A stretch of 6,211 nt of DNA from contig JAFAEU010000462.1 of assembly GCA_023423855.1 (NCBI GenBank), positions 1 through 6,211 on the forward strand, given 5' to 3'. Within the stretch, counting starts at the first letter, position 1; the number at the start of each line of letters is the position of its first letter. The notes under the pieces were generated by a model. The model saw only the letters and a list, made by a program, of their open reading frames with translations. It searched no databases and was not told the DNA's origin. Position numbers and translations under genes: made by a program. The DNA comes from Pseudomonadota bacterium. Lineage in GTDB: Bacteria; Pseudomonadota; Gammaproteobacteria; Xanthomonadales; Xanthomonadaceae. Shown here piece after piece: positions 1 through 5,346 of the stretch.

Positions 1-237
1 CGCATCGACATCGACGTCAATCCGATCGTGGAGATCGACGGCGCCTTCGTGGCGCAGGGCCTCGGCCTCGAGGTCGCGGAGTTCCAGCGGTTGATGGAGT
101 CGCGCGGGATTTCGGTCCTGTGCGAACGCGGCACCGGCGAGGACGAAGGCCTGTACCGCGCGAGCTTCTACCACGGCGACCGGCGCGTGCGCCTGGTCGT
201 CGACCGCGACGGCACTCCGGTCGATCCACCCCTGTAG
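1..237 (+). CDS. DUF6522-like small protein, 3' part
   Basis: The reading frame is open from the first base and ends at TAG 235-237, giving 78 visible residues; the true start lies outside the window. A GTG at 28 is available, but the upstream codons (RIDIDVNPI) continue the same style, so I treat the gene as 5'-truncated. The visible sequence has the order expected of the small DUF6522 proteins that occur near nitrite/NO genes: a VEIDGAFVAQGLGL segment, a helix ending in a short 'ISVLCERG' strand, an acidic GEDEG turn, then 'YRASFYHGDRRVRLVVDRDG', which reads like two beta strands. No signal peptide, membrane segment or catalytic motif is visible; one Cys is present. Molecular function is unknown. 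The family name is from memory of the pattern and should be taken as probable. The gene is followed after 13 bp by its own terminator, so it is probably not co-transcribed with nnrS. Confidence 0.6.
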   Translation, partial: RIDIDVNPIVEIDGAFVAQGLGLEVAEFQRLMESRGISVLCERGTGEDEGLYRASFYHGDRRVRLVVDRDGTPVDPPL

Positions 238-250
238 GAGCCACTGTCTG

Positions 251-286
251 CTCCTTCCCCCGCAGGCGGGGGAGGGAGTTTGCTTG
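251..286 (+). terminator. Intrinsic terminator after the DUF6522-like gene
   Basis: Positions 251-263 and 266-278 form a 13-bp stem (one T-G wobble) closed by a 2-base AG loop, and the 3' arm is followed by TTTGCTTG. It begins 13 bases after the stop codon at 237. The C-run/G-run core (CCCCCGC..GCGGGGG) is also a common interspersed palindrome in this bacterial group, so it may be a repeat that serves as terminator. Confidence 0.7.
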
Positions 287-309
287 TAGGAGCGTATTCA
301 TGCGCGACC
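285..309 (+). repeat. Degenerate REP-like palindrome (TGTAGGAGC type)
   Basis: TGTAGGAGC at 285-293 is followed by an imperfect stem, GCGTA/TGCGC around a TTCA loop, and GCGACC. This is the shape of the TGTAGGAGCGGCTTCAGCCGCGAC extragenic palindrome known from pseudomonads and xanthomonads, here with a decayed stem. A second copy of the 9-base head, TGTAGGAGC, lies at 233-241 and supplies the stop codon of the upstream gene. The two heads are 52 bp apart in direct orientation. Confidence 0.6.
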
Positions 310-368
310 ACGCTCCCGCCGCATCGAAGGCCCGGTTGCGGCTGACGATGCCGGTCACGATCCGCGCA

Positions 369-466
369 TCATTCCGAACCCGCGAAGCGGGTGGGGGATC
401 TTCCATCCGGCCACGCCCCGCCTTGCGCCGGCAAAGCAGATCCCTCGCCTGCGGCTCGGGATGACA
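369..466. repeat. Paired inverted interspersed repeat (REPIN-like doublet)
   Basis: Two related units face each other. The left unit (369-401) reads TCATTCCGAACCC... to GGGGGATCT and contains a perfect 6-bp hairpin, ACCCGC-GAA-GCGGGT (378-392). The right unit (438-466) reads AGATCCCTCGC... to CTCGGGATGACA and is roughly the reverse complement of the left one. About 36 bp of GC-rich spacer separates them. A third copy sits alone at 1856-1881. Such TCATCCCGAGCG..GGGATCT elements are frequent non-coding repeats in xanthomonads. The rest of the 238-597 gap, apart from the terminator, the REP-like head and the box at 558-571, shows nothing I can identify. Confidence 0.6.
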
Positions 467-557
467 GGCAGGCGCTTCGTTGCGTTCAGGACGACATGCC
501 GCCGCCTGCCCCTGGCGAACGGTCGCGGCAATTCCCGGGCGCCACGGCGACCACGGC

Positions 558-571
558 TTGACCTGCGTCAA
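558..571 (+). promoter_or_regulatory. FNR/DNR-type box upstream of nnrS
   Basis: TTGACCTGCGTCAA is a perfect TTGAC-N4-GTCAA palindrome, the form bound by Crp/Fnr-family regulators such as FNR, ANR, DNR or NNR. It lies 36 bp upstream of the preferred nnrS start. If it acts at the usual -41.5 position, transcription would begin near 606, with GAAGAT (594-599) as a weak -10. That would leave almost no 5' untranslated leader. The same type of box precedes nirK in this window. Confidence 0.75.
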
Positions 572-606
572 CGTCGGAAACAGCCCATTGGCGGAAGATG
601 CCGGAC

Positions 607-1830
607 ATGACGACACCAGCTTCCGCACCATCGCCAAGCCTCCTCGCGGCCGCCCCGCACCGGCTGATGTTCTTCATCGGTGCCGGCAACGTGCTGCTGG
701 CGATGGCGTGGTGGGCGGCCTGGCTGGCCGCGCAGCGCTGGCCGGGGCTGCTGCAGGTGCCGCAGGCGGCGACCTATCCCGGCTGGCTGCACGCCTTCGT
801 GATGCAGTACCAGGTGCTGCCCAGCTTCTTCTTCGGCTTCCTGCTGACCGTGTTCCCGCGCTGGATGGGCCTGCCCGACGTGCCGCGCTGGCGCTACGTG
901 CCGATAGGCGTGGGCATGTTCGGGGGGCAGGCGATGATGCTGCTCGGCGCGCTCGGGCTGGAGGCGGCGCTGGTGGTGGGCCTGTTCATGACGCTGGCGG
1001 GGTGGGGTAGCGGCGTCTGGATCCTCGGCAGGCTGCTGCTCGCCGAACGCGGTCGCACCTGGCACGCGCGCTCGTGCCTCGCGGCGATGCTGCTGGGACT
1101 GCTCGGCGTGGCCAGCTTCGGCATGTTCCTCATGACCGGTTCGCCGTGGTGGGCGCTGGTGGGGATCAAGCTCGGCACCTTCGGCCTGCTGCTGCCGGTG
1201 TACCTCACCGTCGCGCACCGCATGTTCCCGTTCTTCGCCGGCAACGCGGTGCCGGGCTATGTCGCATGGCGGCCGATGTGGGTGCTGGCGGCGGTCTGGG
1301 CGCTGGCGATGGCGCACCTGGCGCTGGAACTGCTGCACGCATACGCGTGGCTGTGGCTGGTGGACCTGCCGATGCTGGTGTTGTCGCTGTGCGTGCTGTG
1401 GCGCTGGTGGCCGCGCGGCCGCGCGCCGGGGCTGCTGTCGGTGCTGTTCGTCGGACTTCTGTGGTGGCCGGTGACCTTCGCGCTGTTCTCCGCGCAAAGC
1501 CTGATGTACTTCGGAACCGGCGAATTCCTGCTCGGCCGCGCGCCGGCGCATGCGCTGTTCATCGGCCTGTTCGGCAGCCTGCTGGTGGCGATGGTGAGCC
1601 GGGTCACGCAGGGGCATTCCGGGCGGCCGCTGAAGATGTACGGCCTGGCGTGGCTGGCCTTCGGCGGCATCCAGGTGGTCGCGACGATGCGCATCGTCGC
1701 CGAACTGATGCCCGACGTGCTGCTGTGGCAGGCGCTGTCGGCGATCGGCTGGCTGGTCGTGCTGGCGCCCTGGGTGGCGCGCATCGGCCGCATCTACCTG
1801 TCGCCGCGAATCGACGGAAAGCCGGGGTGA
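607..1830 (+). CDS. nnrS: NnrS family heme/copper membrane protein (NO response)
   Basis: The 407-residue product is almost entirely hydrophobic, with about twelve membrane segments, the usual size and form of NnrS. Family hallmarks are visible: 'GWLHAFVMQYQVLPSFFFGFLLTVFPRWM' (about 60-88), 'VAHRMFPFFAGNAVPGY' (about 202-218), and 'FGSLLVAMVSRVTQGHSGRPL' (about 321-341). Conserved His62, His204 and His337 are candidates for metal or heme contact. NnrS proteins are inner-membrane heme- and copper-containing proteins needed for normal growth under nitrosative stress; the exact reaction is unsettled. I prefer ATG 607 to ATG 598, because GCGGAAG at 591-597 stands nine bases before 607 but directly abuts 598. 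ATG 667 (within 'HRLMFFIGAG') would lose the start of the first membrane segment. The FNR-type box at 558-571 and nirK nearby agree with a role in nitrite/NO metabolism. The following sirB-like gene is on the same strand 132 bp downstream. Confidence 0.9.
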   Translation: MTTPASAPSPSLLAAAPHRLMFFIGAGNVLLAMAWWAAWLAAQRWPGLLQVPQAATYPGWLHAFVMQYQVLPSFFFGFLLTVFPRWMGLPDVPRWRYVPIGVGMFGGQAMMLLGALGLEAALVVGLFMTLAGWGSGVWILGRLLLAERGRTWHARSCLAAMLLGLLGVASFGMFLMTGSPWWALVGIKLGTFGLLLPVYLTVAHRMFPFFAGNAVPGYVAWRPMWVLAAVWALAMAHLALELLHAYAWLWLVDLPMLVLSLCVLWRWWPRGRAPGLLSVLFVGLLWWPVTFALFSAQSLMYFGTGEFLLGRAPAHALFIGLFGSLLVAMVSRVTQGHSGRPLKMYGLAWLAFGGIQVVATMRIVAELMPDVLLWQALSAIGWLVVLAPWVARIGRIYLSPRIDGKPG

Positions 1831-1855
1831 AGGGACTCGAAACGGCCGGACTACC

Positions 1856-1881
1856 GTCATCCCGAGCGTAGCGAGGGATCT
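1856..1881 (+). repeat. Solo copy of the GTCATCCCGAGCG..GGGATCT repeat
   Basis: This copy has the same orientation as the left unit of the doublet at 369-466 and is opposite to its right unit. It lies 26 bp after the nnrS stop in the gap before the sirB-like gene. Its outer ATCCC/GGGAT arms can pair. It separates two genes that might otherwise be read as one operon and could act as a processing or stability element in the transcript. Confidence 0.65.
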
Positions 1882-1906
1882 GCCGTTCATCGTCCCCATG
1901 ACCGGA

Positions 1907-1919
1907 GGCGGGTCCCGCC
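1907..1919 (+). other. Short GC hairpin in the nnrS-sirB gap
   Basis: GGCGGGTCCCGCC can fold into a 5-bp GGCGG/CCGCC stem with a GTC loop. No T-run follows, so it is not a convincing intrinsic terminator. It lies 44 bp before the next start codon. It may be part of the repeat cluster or may pause transcription; no function can be assigned. Confidence 0.35.
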
Positions 1920-1962
1920 CTGTGCCGGGATAACATTCCAGACGATATCCAACGGTGAATCC

Positions 1963-2364
1963 ATGATCGAGTTCTACCCGCAGATCAAGCACGCCCATGT
2001 CGGCCTCGCCATGCTCAGCGGCAGCCTGTTCGCGCTGCGCGGGGCACTGCTGCTAGCCGGCGTGCGCTGGCCGAACGCCGCGCCGGTGCGCTACCTCAGC
2101 TACACCATCGACACCGCGCTGCTGACCGCTGCGATGATGCTGCTCACCATCCTCCCCGGCGCGCTGTATGCCAACGGCTGGCTGGCGGTGAAGATCGCGC
2201 TGCTGGTCGTGTACGTGGTGCTCGGCGTGTTCGCCCTGCGCCGCGGGCGGACGACGCGGGCACGCGCGGCCTGCTATGTCGCCGCGCTGCTGGTCTTCGC
2301 GCAGATGTACTTCATCGCGAGGACGCACCATCCTTTCGGGGTGTTCTATCTGTTTGGTTGGTGA
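1963..2364 (+). CDS. SirB family four-helix membrane protein
   Basis: The 133-residue product has four hydrophobic segments, at about 12-33, 46-66, 72-92 and 101-118. Family-typical parts are 'IKHAHVGLAMLSGSLFALRG' at the N-terminus, 'YLSYTIDTALLTAAMMLL' in the middle and 'ARTHHPFG' near the end; length and pattern fit the SirB family (SirB2-like). Several His residues (H10, H12 and the HH pair near the C-terminus) are at conserved places. The biochemical role is unknown; the name comes from an old Salmonella locus and says little about function. ATG 1963 is preceded by a weak GGTGAA at 1954-1959. The gene lies 132 bp behind nnrS on the same strand, and SirB-like proteins are common companions of NO and nitrite genes in this group, so a membrane role linked to NO or heme/copper metabolism is plausible. 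An insertion sequence begins 20 bp after its stop codon but does not break it. Confidence 0.8.
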   Translation: MIEFYPQIKHAHVGLAMLSGSLFALRGALLLAGVRWPNAAPVRYLSYTIDTALLTAAMMLLTILPGALYANGWLAVKIALLVVYVVLGVFALRRGRTTRARAACYVAALLVFAQMYFIARTHHPFGVFYLFGW

Positions 2365-2383
2365 TCGGAAGGGCGGCTTCCGA
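2365..2383 (+). terminator. Perfect hairpin directly after the sirB-like stop codon
   Basis: TCGGAAG-GGCGG-CTTCCGA is a perfect 7-bp stem with a 5-base loop, beginning at the base after the TGA. No T-run follows in the present sequence, nor in the reconstructed pre-insertion sequence, where GAACGG followed. It may still act as a 3' end or stability hairpin. Its last four bases, CCGA, are the left copy of the insertion sequence's target duplication. Confidence 0.5.
2380..2383. repeat. Target site duplication, left copy (CCGA)
   Basis: CCGA immediately precedes the left terminal inverted repeat and recurs immediately after the right one at 3946-3949. A 4-bp match could arise by chance about once in 256 pairs, but its exact abutment on both repeats supports a true duplication. 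Confidence 0.7.
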
Positions 2384-2405
2384 CCTATTTCGTTGAAAAA
2401 TTCGG
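2384..2405 (+). repeat. Left terminal inverted repeat of the IS
   Basis: The outer end reads CCTATTTCGTTGAAAAATTC then GG. It matches the reverse complement of 3924-3945 at 20 of 22 positions; the differences are at 2390 and 2401. TTGAAA at 2393-2398 inside the repeat could serve as a -35 for the transposase, with only a poor -10 candidate about 17 bp on. Confidence 0.85.
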
Positions 2406-2432
2406 TTGAATTGGTCATCTGAAGCTGGTCCA

Positions 2433-2481
2433 CTGACGTCCCATTGATCGAGCGGAAGTCCACGCGATGATGGGACGTCAG
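2433..2481 (+). promoter_or_regulatory. Fold-back inverted repeat around the transposase start
   Basis: CTGACGTCCCAT (2433-2444) and ATGGGACGTCAG (2470-2481) are a perfect 12-bp inverted repeat with a 25-base loop. The loop holds the ribosome binding site GGAAG (2454-2458) and the first ATG (2467-2469); the second ATG (2470) is the first triplet of the 3' arm. In a transcript entering from outside the element this would form a stable hairpin over the initiation region. IS10 and IS50 are known to limit translation of read-through transcripts in this way; applying that here is inference. Confidence 0.6.
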
Positions 2482-3828
2482 GAAGTCGGCCAAGCGCCGC
2501 TGTTCTATGCCTTCAACCTGGAAGAGCACGTTCCAGCGAACCATCTGCTCCGCGGCATCGACCAGTTCCTGGACCTGAGCGAATTGCACCCGCACCTCGC
2601 GCCGCACTACAGCCACACCGGCCGCCCCTCCGTCGATCCTGCGCTGCTGATCCGGATGTTGATCGTGGGCTACTGCTTCGGCATCCGCTCCGAGCGCCGG
2701 CTATGCGAAGAGGTACATCTGAACCTGGCCTACCGCTGGTTCTGTCGGCTGGGCCTGGAAGACGCGGTGCCGGACCATTCGACCTTCTCCAAGAACCGGC
2801 ACGGCCGGTTCCGCGACAATGACACGCTGCGGTTCGTGTTTGAGAAGGTGTTGGAGCGCTGCCTGGCCGAAGGGCTGGTCGGTGGCGAAGGCTTCGCCAT
2901 CGATGCCAGCATCATCAAGGCCGATGCCAACCGCCAGCGCGGTGTTCCGGGCGGCGAAGCCAGCTGGGACCGGGAGTCGTCGCTGACGCGGCCGGTACGC
3001 GAGTATCTGGAGGCACTGGACGCCGCCGAGGAGCCGCGCAAACCACCAAAGAACGTGTCACTCACGGATCCCGCGGCGCAATGGACTGCTGCGCCCGGAG
3101 GGCCAGCGTTCTACGCCTACTCAACCAACTACCTGATCGATACCAAGGCCGGCGTCATCGTCGATGTGGAAGCTACACCCGCATACCGCACGGACGAGGT
3201 CAACGCCACCCGAATCATGGTGGATCGCGTCGAGGAGCGGTTCGATATCAAACCGACGCATCTGATTGGAGACACCGCCTACGGTACCGCCGAGATGCTG
3301 GGTTGGATGGTCGACGAGAAGGCGATCGAGCCGCACGTACCGGTATGGGACAAGGCCGAGCGCAAGGATGGTTCGCTGGGGCGTTCCAACTTCCGTTGGG
3401 AGGCTGAAGCCGACGAGTACCGCTGCCCGCAGGACAAGCCTCTGCGTTCAACCGGCAAGCCCACGTCGGATGACACGCTGATCTATCGCAGCAGCGTCCA
3501 CGACTGTGCCGGCTGCGAGCTTAAGTCACGGTGCTGCCCCAATACCACGCATCGAAAGATCGCTCGGCAGGTCAACGAATCCGCGCGCGACGTGGCTCGC
3601 CAGTTGGCAACGACACCTCGATATGTGCGATCGCGACGACATCGCAAGAAAGTCGAAATGCTGTTCGCCCATCTCAAACGCATCCTGCGGCTGGATCGTC
3701 TACGTCTCCGCGGACTGAAAGGTGCTCGCGACGAGTTCCTGTTGGCGGCCACCGCACAGAATCTGCGAAGAATGGCCGCGTGGTTGATGCCGAAGGGCCC
3801 GGAAGCGGGAATCGCGGTTCCCATCTAA
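2467..3828 (+). CDS. IS1182-family DDE transposase
   Basis: This 453-residue protein cuts and joins the ends of its own element. The N-terminal region (about 45-125) is the DUF772-type transposase domain, with 'HTGRPSVDPALLIRMLIVGY' style sequence around 50-70 and 'PDHSTFSKNRHGRF' at 102-115. The likely catalytic triad is Asp146 (in AIDAS), Asp269 (in GDTAYG) and Glu397 (in KKVEMLFAHLKR). The last third has the DDE_Tnp_1_6 pattern, with Cys320, Cys347, Cys350, Cys356 and Cys357, which may hold a metal, and 'RHRKKVEMLFAHLKRILRLDRLRLRG'. No frameshift or stop interrupts it. GGAAG at 2454-2458 is eight bases before ATG 2467; ATG 2470 is an alternative start. It is the only gene of the element. 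Confidence 0.93.
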   Translation: MMGRQEVGQAPLFYAFNLEEHVPANHLLRGIDQFLDLSELHPHLAPHYSHTGRPSVDPALLIRMLIVGYCFGIRSERRLCEEVHLNLAYRWFCRLGLEDAVPDHSTFSKNRHGRFRDNDTLRFVFEKVLERCLAEGLVGGEGFAIDASIIKADANRQRGVPGGEASWDRESSLTRPVREYLEALDAAEEPRKPPKNVSLTDPAAQWTAAPGGPAFYAYSTNYLIDTKAGVIVDVEATPAYRTDEVNATRIMVDRVEERFDIKPTHLIGDTAYGTAEMLGWMVDEKAIEPHVPVWDKAERKDGSLGRSNFRWEAEADEYRCPQDKPLRSTGKPTSDDTLIYRSSVHDCAGCELKSRCCPNTTHRKIARQVNESARDVARQLATTPRYVRSRRHRKKVEMLFAHLKRILRLDRLRLRGLKGARDEFLLAATAQNLRRMAAWLMPKGPEAGIAVPI

Positions 3829-3836
3829 GGCATGGG

Positions 3837-3852
3837 GGGCGCTTATGCGCCC
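3837..3852 (+). terminator. Hairpin after the transposase gene
   Basis: GGGCGC-TTAT-GCGCCC is a perfect 6-bp stem eight bases after the transposase stop codon. The following sequence, GCATTTGCTTC, is only weakly T-rich. It is a possible terminator for the transposase; the evidence is modest. Confidence 0.4.
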
Positions 3853-3923
3853 GCATTTGCTTCATCCTGGATCGAACAATCCTGGTTCCGGCTCCATGGT
3901 CACATGGTGCTCCCGCTCCAGAT

Positions 3924-3945
3924 CCGAGTTTTTCAACGGAATAGG
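3924..3945 (-). repeat. Right terminal inverted repeat of the IS
   Basis: The plus strand reads CCGAGTTTTTCAACGGAATA then GG, the reverse complement of the left end except at two positions. It is followed at once by the right CCGA duplication. About 95 bp of non-coding element sequence lies between the transposase stop and this repeat. Confidence 0.85.
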
Positions 3946-3949
3946 CCGA
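3946..3949. repeat. Target site duplication, right copy (CCGA)
   Basis: The bases directly after the right inverted repeat match those before the left one (2380-2383). Removing the element and one copy restores a short gap of about 128 bp between the convergent sirB-like and nirK genes. Confidence 0.7.
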
Positions 3950-4006
3950 GAACGGACGCACCAGCCCCCGCAAGATCATCACCGGCATCCATATGGCAGG
4001 GCGCAC

Positions 4007-4037
4007 AAAAGCCGCCCCCGCATTCCGCGGAGGCAGC
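4007..4037 (-). terminator. Intrinsic terminator of nirK
   Basis: On the minus strand, GCCTCCGC (4034-4027) pairs with GCGGGGGC (4021-4014) around a GGAAT loop, with one T-G wobble; the stem extends past one mismatch to 4037 and 4011. TTTT (4010-4007) follows directly. It begins about 22 bases after the nirK stop codon and lies on the nirK side of the inserted element, so nirK keeps its own terminator. Confidence 0.75.
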
Positions 4038-4058
4038 TGACGACGATGATGCGCCGGT

Positions 4059-5228
4059 TTACCTGGCGGCCGGCAGCGACAGGTCGGTGCCGGGCTTGAC
4101 CGGACCGACCGGCGACGGCGTGGTCATCAGATCGTGGTTCCACTTGTCGCCGTCGACCCTGATGTGCGCGGCCGCGCCGAGCAGCACCGCTTCGATCAGG
4201 TTGTGATTGAGGTAGACGTGCAGGCCGGGCTGGTGGAAGGTGTACAGCGCCGCGCCCGCGGAGCCGCCGCGGATGAACCAGGTTTCGAGGTCCTTGAGCG
4301 GGGCGTTGTTGAACTTGCCTTCCTCCCAGACGTAGTCGCCGTGGCCGCCGATCAGGTGCGGGCGGGTGTCGCGGTTGGCCTGCGAGTGCACCAGCAGCAG
4401 CGTCTCGCCGACCTTGCTGGTCATGGCGTTGTCGCCCGCCAGCGCGCCGACGGCGCCGTTGAAGACGATGTGCGAGGGCACCAGCCCCTTCATCGCGGCC
4501 AGCGTGTCGGGCAGCGACTCGGCGTGCGAGCCGTAGGACTTGAAGTTGCCGTCCGCATCGCGCGGGATGTAGAACTCCGTCTCGCCGATGTAGTAGGCGC
4601 GGTCGTAGCGCAGCGGCTTGCCGCCGCCGTCCTTCAGGCCGTCGCGCGGCAGCACCATGATCGTGCCGTGCATGCCGGCCACCACGTGCCATGGCGTCAT
4701 CGGGCCGCCCGGAGCGCAGTGGTAGACGAAGGTGCCCGGGCGCGTGGCCTTCCAGCGCAGGGTGACTTCCTCGCCCGGCTGGATGACCGTGAGGTCGCCG
4801 CCGCCGAGCGCGCCGGTCGCGGCATGGAAGTCGATGTTGTGCGGCATCGCGTTTTCGGCGAGGTTGACCAGGGTCACTTCGACGTAGTCGCCCTCGTGCA
4901 CCACCATCAGCGGGCCGGGGATCGAGCCGCCGAAGGTCATCGCGTGCATCTTCGTGCCTTCGCCGTCGATGACGATCTCCTTCTCGACGATCGGCAGGGT
5001 GAACTGCACCACCTTCGGCCCGCCCTTGGCGACCTGGTCGTGGTCGTGGACGAACGGCGGCCGCTTGAGCTGGACCTGCTGGCGGGGCAGGGCGGCCAGG
5101 TCCGAGGCCTGGTCGAGGGTCTTGTTGACGAGTTCGAGCGCGTCGACGGCGTGCGCGGGCGAGGGTGCGCCGGCGGCGGCCGCGAGCGCGAGGGCCGATG
5201 CCAGTACGCTTGTCTGCAGCAGTTTCAT
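4059..5228 (-). CDS. nirK: Copper-containing nitrite reductase, NO-forming
   Basis: NirK reduces nitrite to nitric oxide in the periplasm, the defining step of denitrification, taking electrons from a cupredoxin or cytochrome c. The 389-residue product has a Sec-type signal peptide ([19 protein letters not shown], likely cut after AHA at 27) and two cupredoxin domains. Type 1 copper ligands are His130, Cys171, His181 and Met186; type 2 ligands are His135, His170 and His342 (in NHNLIEA). The catalytic pair Asp133 and His296 (in GGHGDYVW) is present. The Cys-to-His loop, [11 protein letters not shown], is one residue longer than in the Achromobacter/Alcaligenes enzymes and resembles that of the Rhodobacter-type branch. 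ATG 5228 is chosen because it opens the signal peptide and follows AGGAG (5239-5235) at six bases; the longer open frame to 5366 crosses the promoter. No extra C-terminal heme or cupredoxin domain is fused. It is expressed alone, between its own promoter and terminator. Confidence 0.96.
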   Translation of the reverse strand: MKLLQTSVLASALALAAAAGAPSPAHAVDALELVNKTLDQASDLAALPRQQVQLKRPPFVHDHDQVAKGGPKVVQFTLPIVEKEIVIDGEGTKMHAMTFGGSIPGPLMVVHEGDYVEVTLVNLAENAMPHNIDFHAATGALGGGDLTVIQPGEEVTLRWKATRPGTFVYHCAPGGPMTPWHVVAGMHGTIMVLPRDGLKDGGGKPLRYDRAYYIGETEFYIPRDADGNFKSYGSHAESLPDTLAAMKGLVPSHIVFNGAVGALAGDNAMTSKVGETLLLVHSQANRDTRPHLIGGHGDYVWEEGKFNNAPLKDLETWFIRGGSAGAALYTFHQPGLHVYLNHNLIEAVLLGAAAHIRVDGDKWNHDLMTTPSPVGPVKPGTDLSLPAAR

Positions 5229-5234
5229 GGGAGG

Positions 5235-5239
5235 CTCCT
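5235..5239 (-). promoter_or_regulatory. nirK ribosome binding site
   Basis: AGGAG on the minus strand is six bases before ATG 5228. It decides the start in favour of the signal-peptide methionine over the in-frame upstream ATG at 5366, which would add 46 residues read across the FNR-type box and promoter. Confidence 0.75.
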
Positions 5240-5264
5240 GATGTGCTCCGTGGTGTCTGGAGCC

Positions 5265-5306
5265 ATCGTGGAACCGGGGCCATGGGCGACCATTGATCGA
5301 GATCAA
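5265..5306 (-). promoter_or_regulatory. nirK promoter with proximal FNR/DNR-type box
   Basis: TTGATCGAGATCAA at 5293-5306 is a perfect match to the FNR consensus TTGAT-N4-ATCAA; the arms extend to 7 bp (CATTGAT/ATCAATG, 5291-5308). With its centre at -41.5, transcription would begin near 5258, giving a leader of about 30 bases. CACGAT at 5270-5265 then lies in the -10 position, sharing the important A2, A5 and T6 of TATAAT. This is the class II arrangement for oxygen- or NO-responsive Crp/Fnr activators. The regulator itself is not in the window. Confidence 0.8.
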
Positions 5307-5346
5307 TGGCGGCGTCCGGATGCGGCCTTCCGAGGGGGAGAGTGCG

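Larger units (their letters stand above)
2384..3945 (+). mobile_element. Intact insertion sequence, IS1182-type, 1562 bp
   Basis: The element is bounded by 22-bp imperfect terminal inverted repeats (2384-2405 and 3924-3945, 20 of 22 matching) and by CCGA direct repeats. It carries one complete transposase gene on the plus strand. Total length and the single 453-codon gene fit the IS1182 family. Third codon positions in the transposase are clearly less G/C-biased than in nnrS or nirK, as expected for a recently acquired element. It is inserted tail-to-tail between the sirB-like gene and nirK, disrupting no gene. The high identity of the ends and the uninterrupted frame suggest that it is recent and potentially active. 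Confidence 0.88.

Noticed and set aside
120..464. Plus-strand open frame overlapping the end of the DUF6522-like gene and the repeats
   Set aside because: Its first part is the +1 shadow of the real gene, its second part translates repeats. The composition is Arg-rich without domain features.
17..637. Minus-strand open frame of 206 codons across the left intergenic region
   Set aside because: It is rich in Arg/Pro/Gly, crosses the terminator and repeat doublet ('CHPEPQARDLLCRRKAGRG'), and runs antisense into the DUF6522-like gene. No recognisable domain and no credible ribosome binding site.
1604..1936. Minus-strand open frame of 110 codons containing 'RQIPRYARDDG'
   Set aside because: The RYARDDG-type peptide is what the interspersed GGGATCT..CCCGAGCG repeat yields when translated. 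The rest lies antisense to nnrS and has the arginine/alanine-rich make-up of a high-GC shadow frame.
568..1998. Minus-strand 476-codon frame opposite nnrS
   Set aside because: It is a long Gln/His/Arg-rich antisense frame caused by codon bias of a leucine/valine-rich membrane protein. No domain pattern, and nnrS itself is unambiguous.
2400..2466. Possible FNR-type box in the left part of the insertion sequence (TTGAATTGGTCATC, and the TTGATCG half-site at 2444)
   Set aside because: Only half-sites match; the second halves lack ATCAA or GTCAA at the right distance.
3950..4006. Possible small gene or second repeat between the insertion sequence and the nirK terminator
   Set aside because: Fewer than 60 bases, no start with a ribosome binding site and no recognisable motif. 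It is the leftover of the original intergenic gap.
3979..5283. Minus-strand 434-codon frame antisense-shifted on nirK
   Set aside because: It is the shifted frame of nirK on the same strand, dominated by Arg/Gly/Ala/Pro. The nirK frame has every copper ligand and a signal peptide, so this one is a GC-driven shadow.
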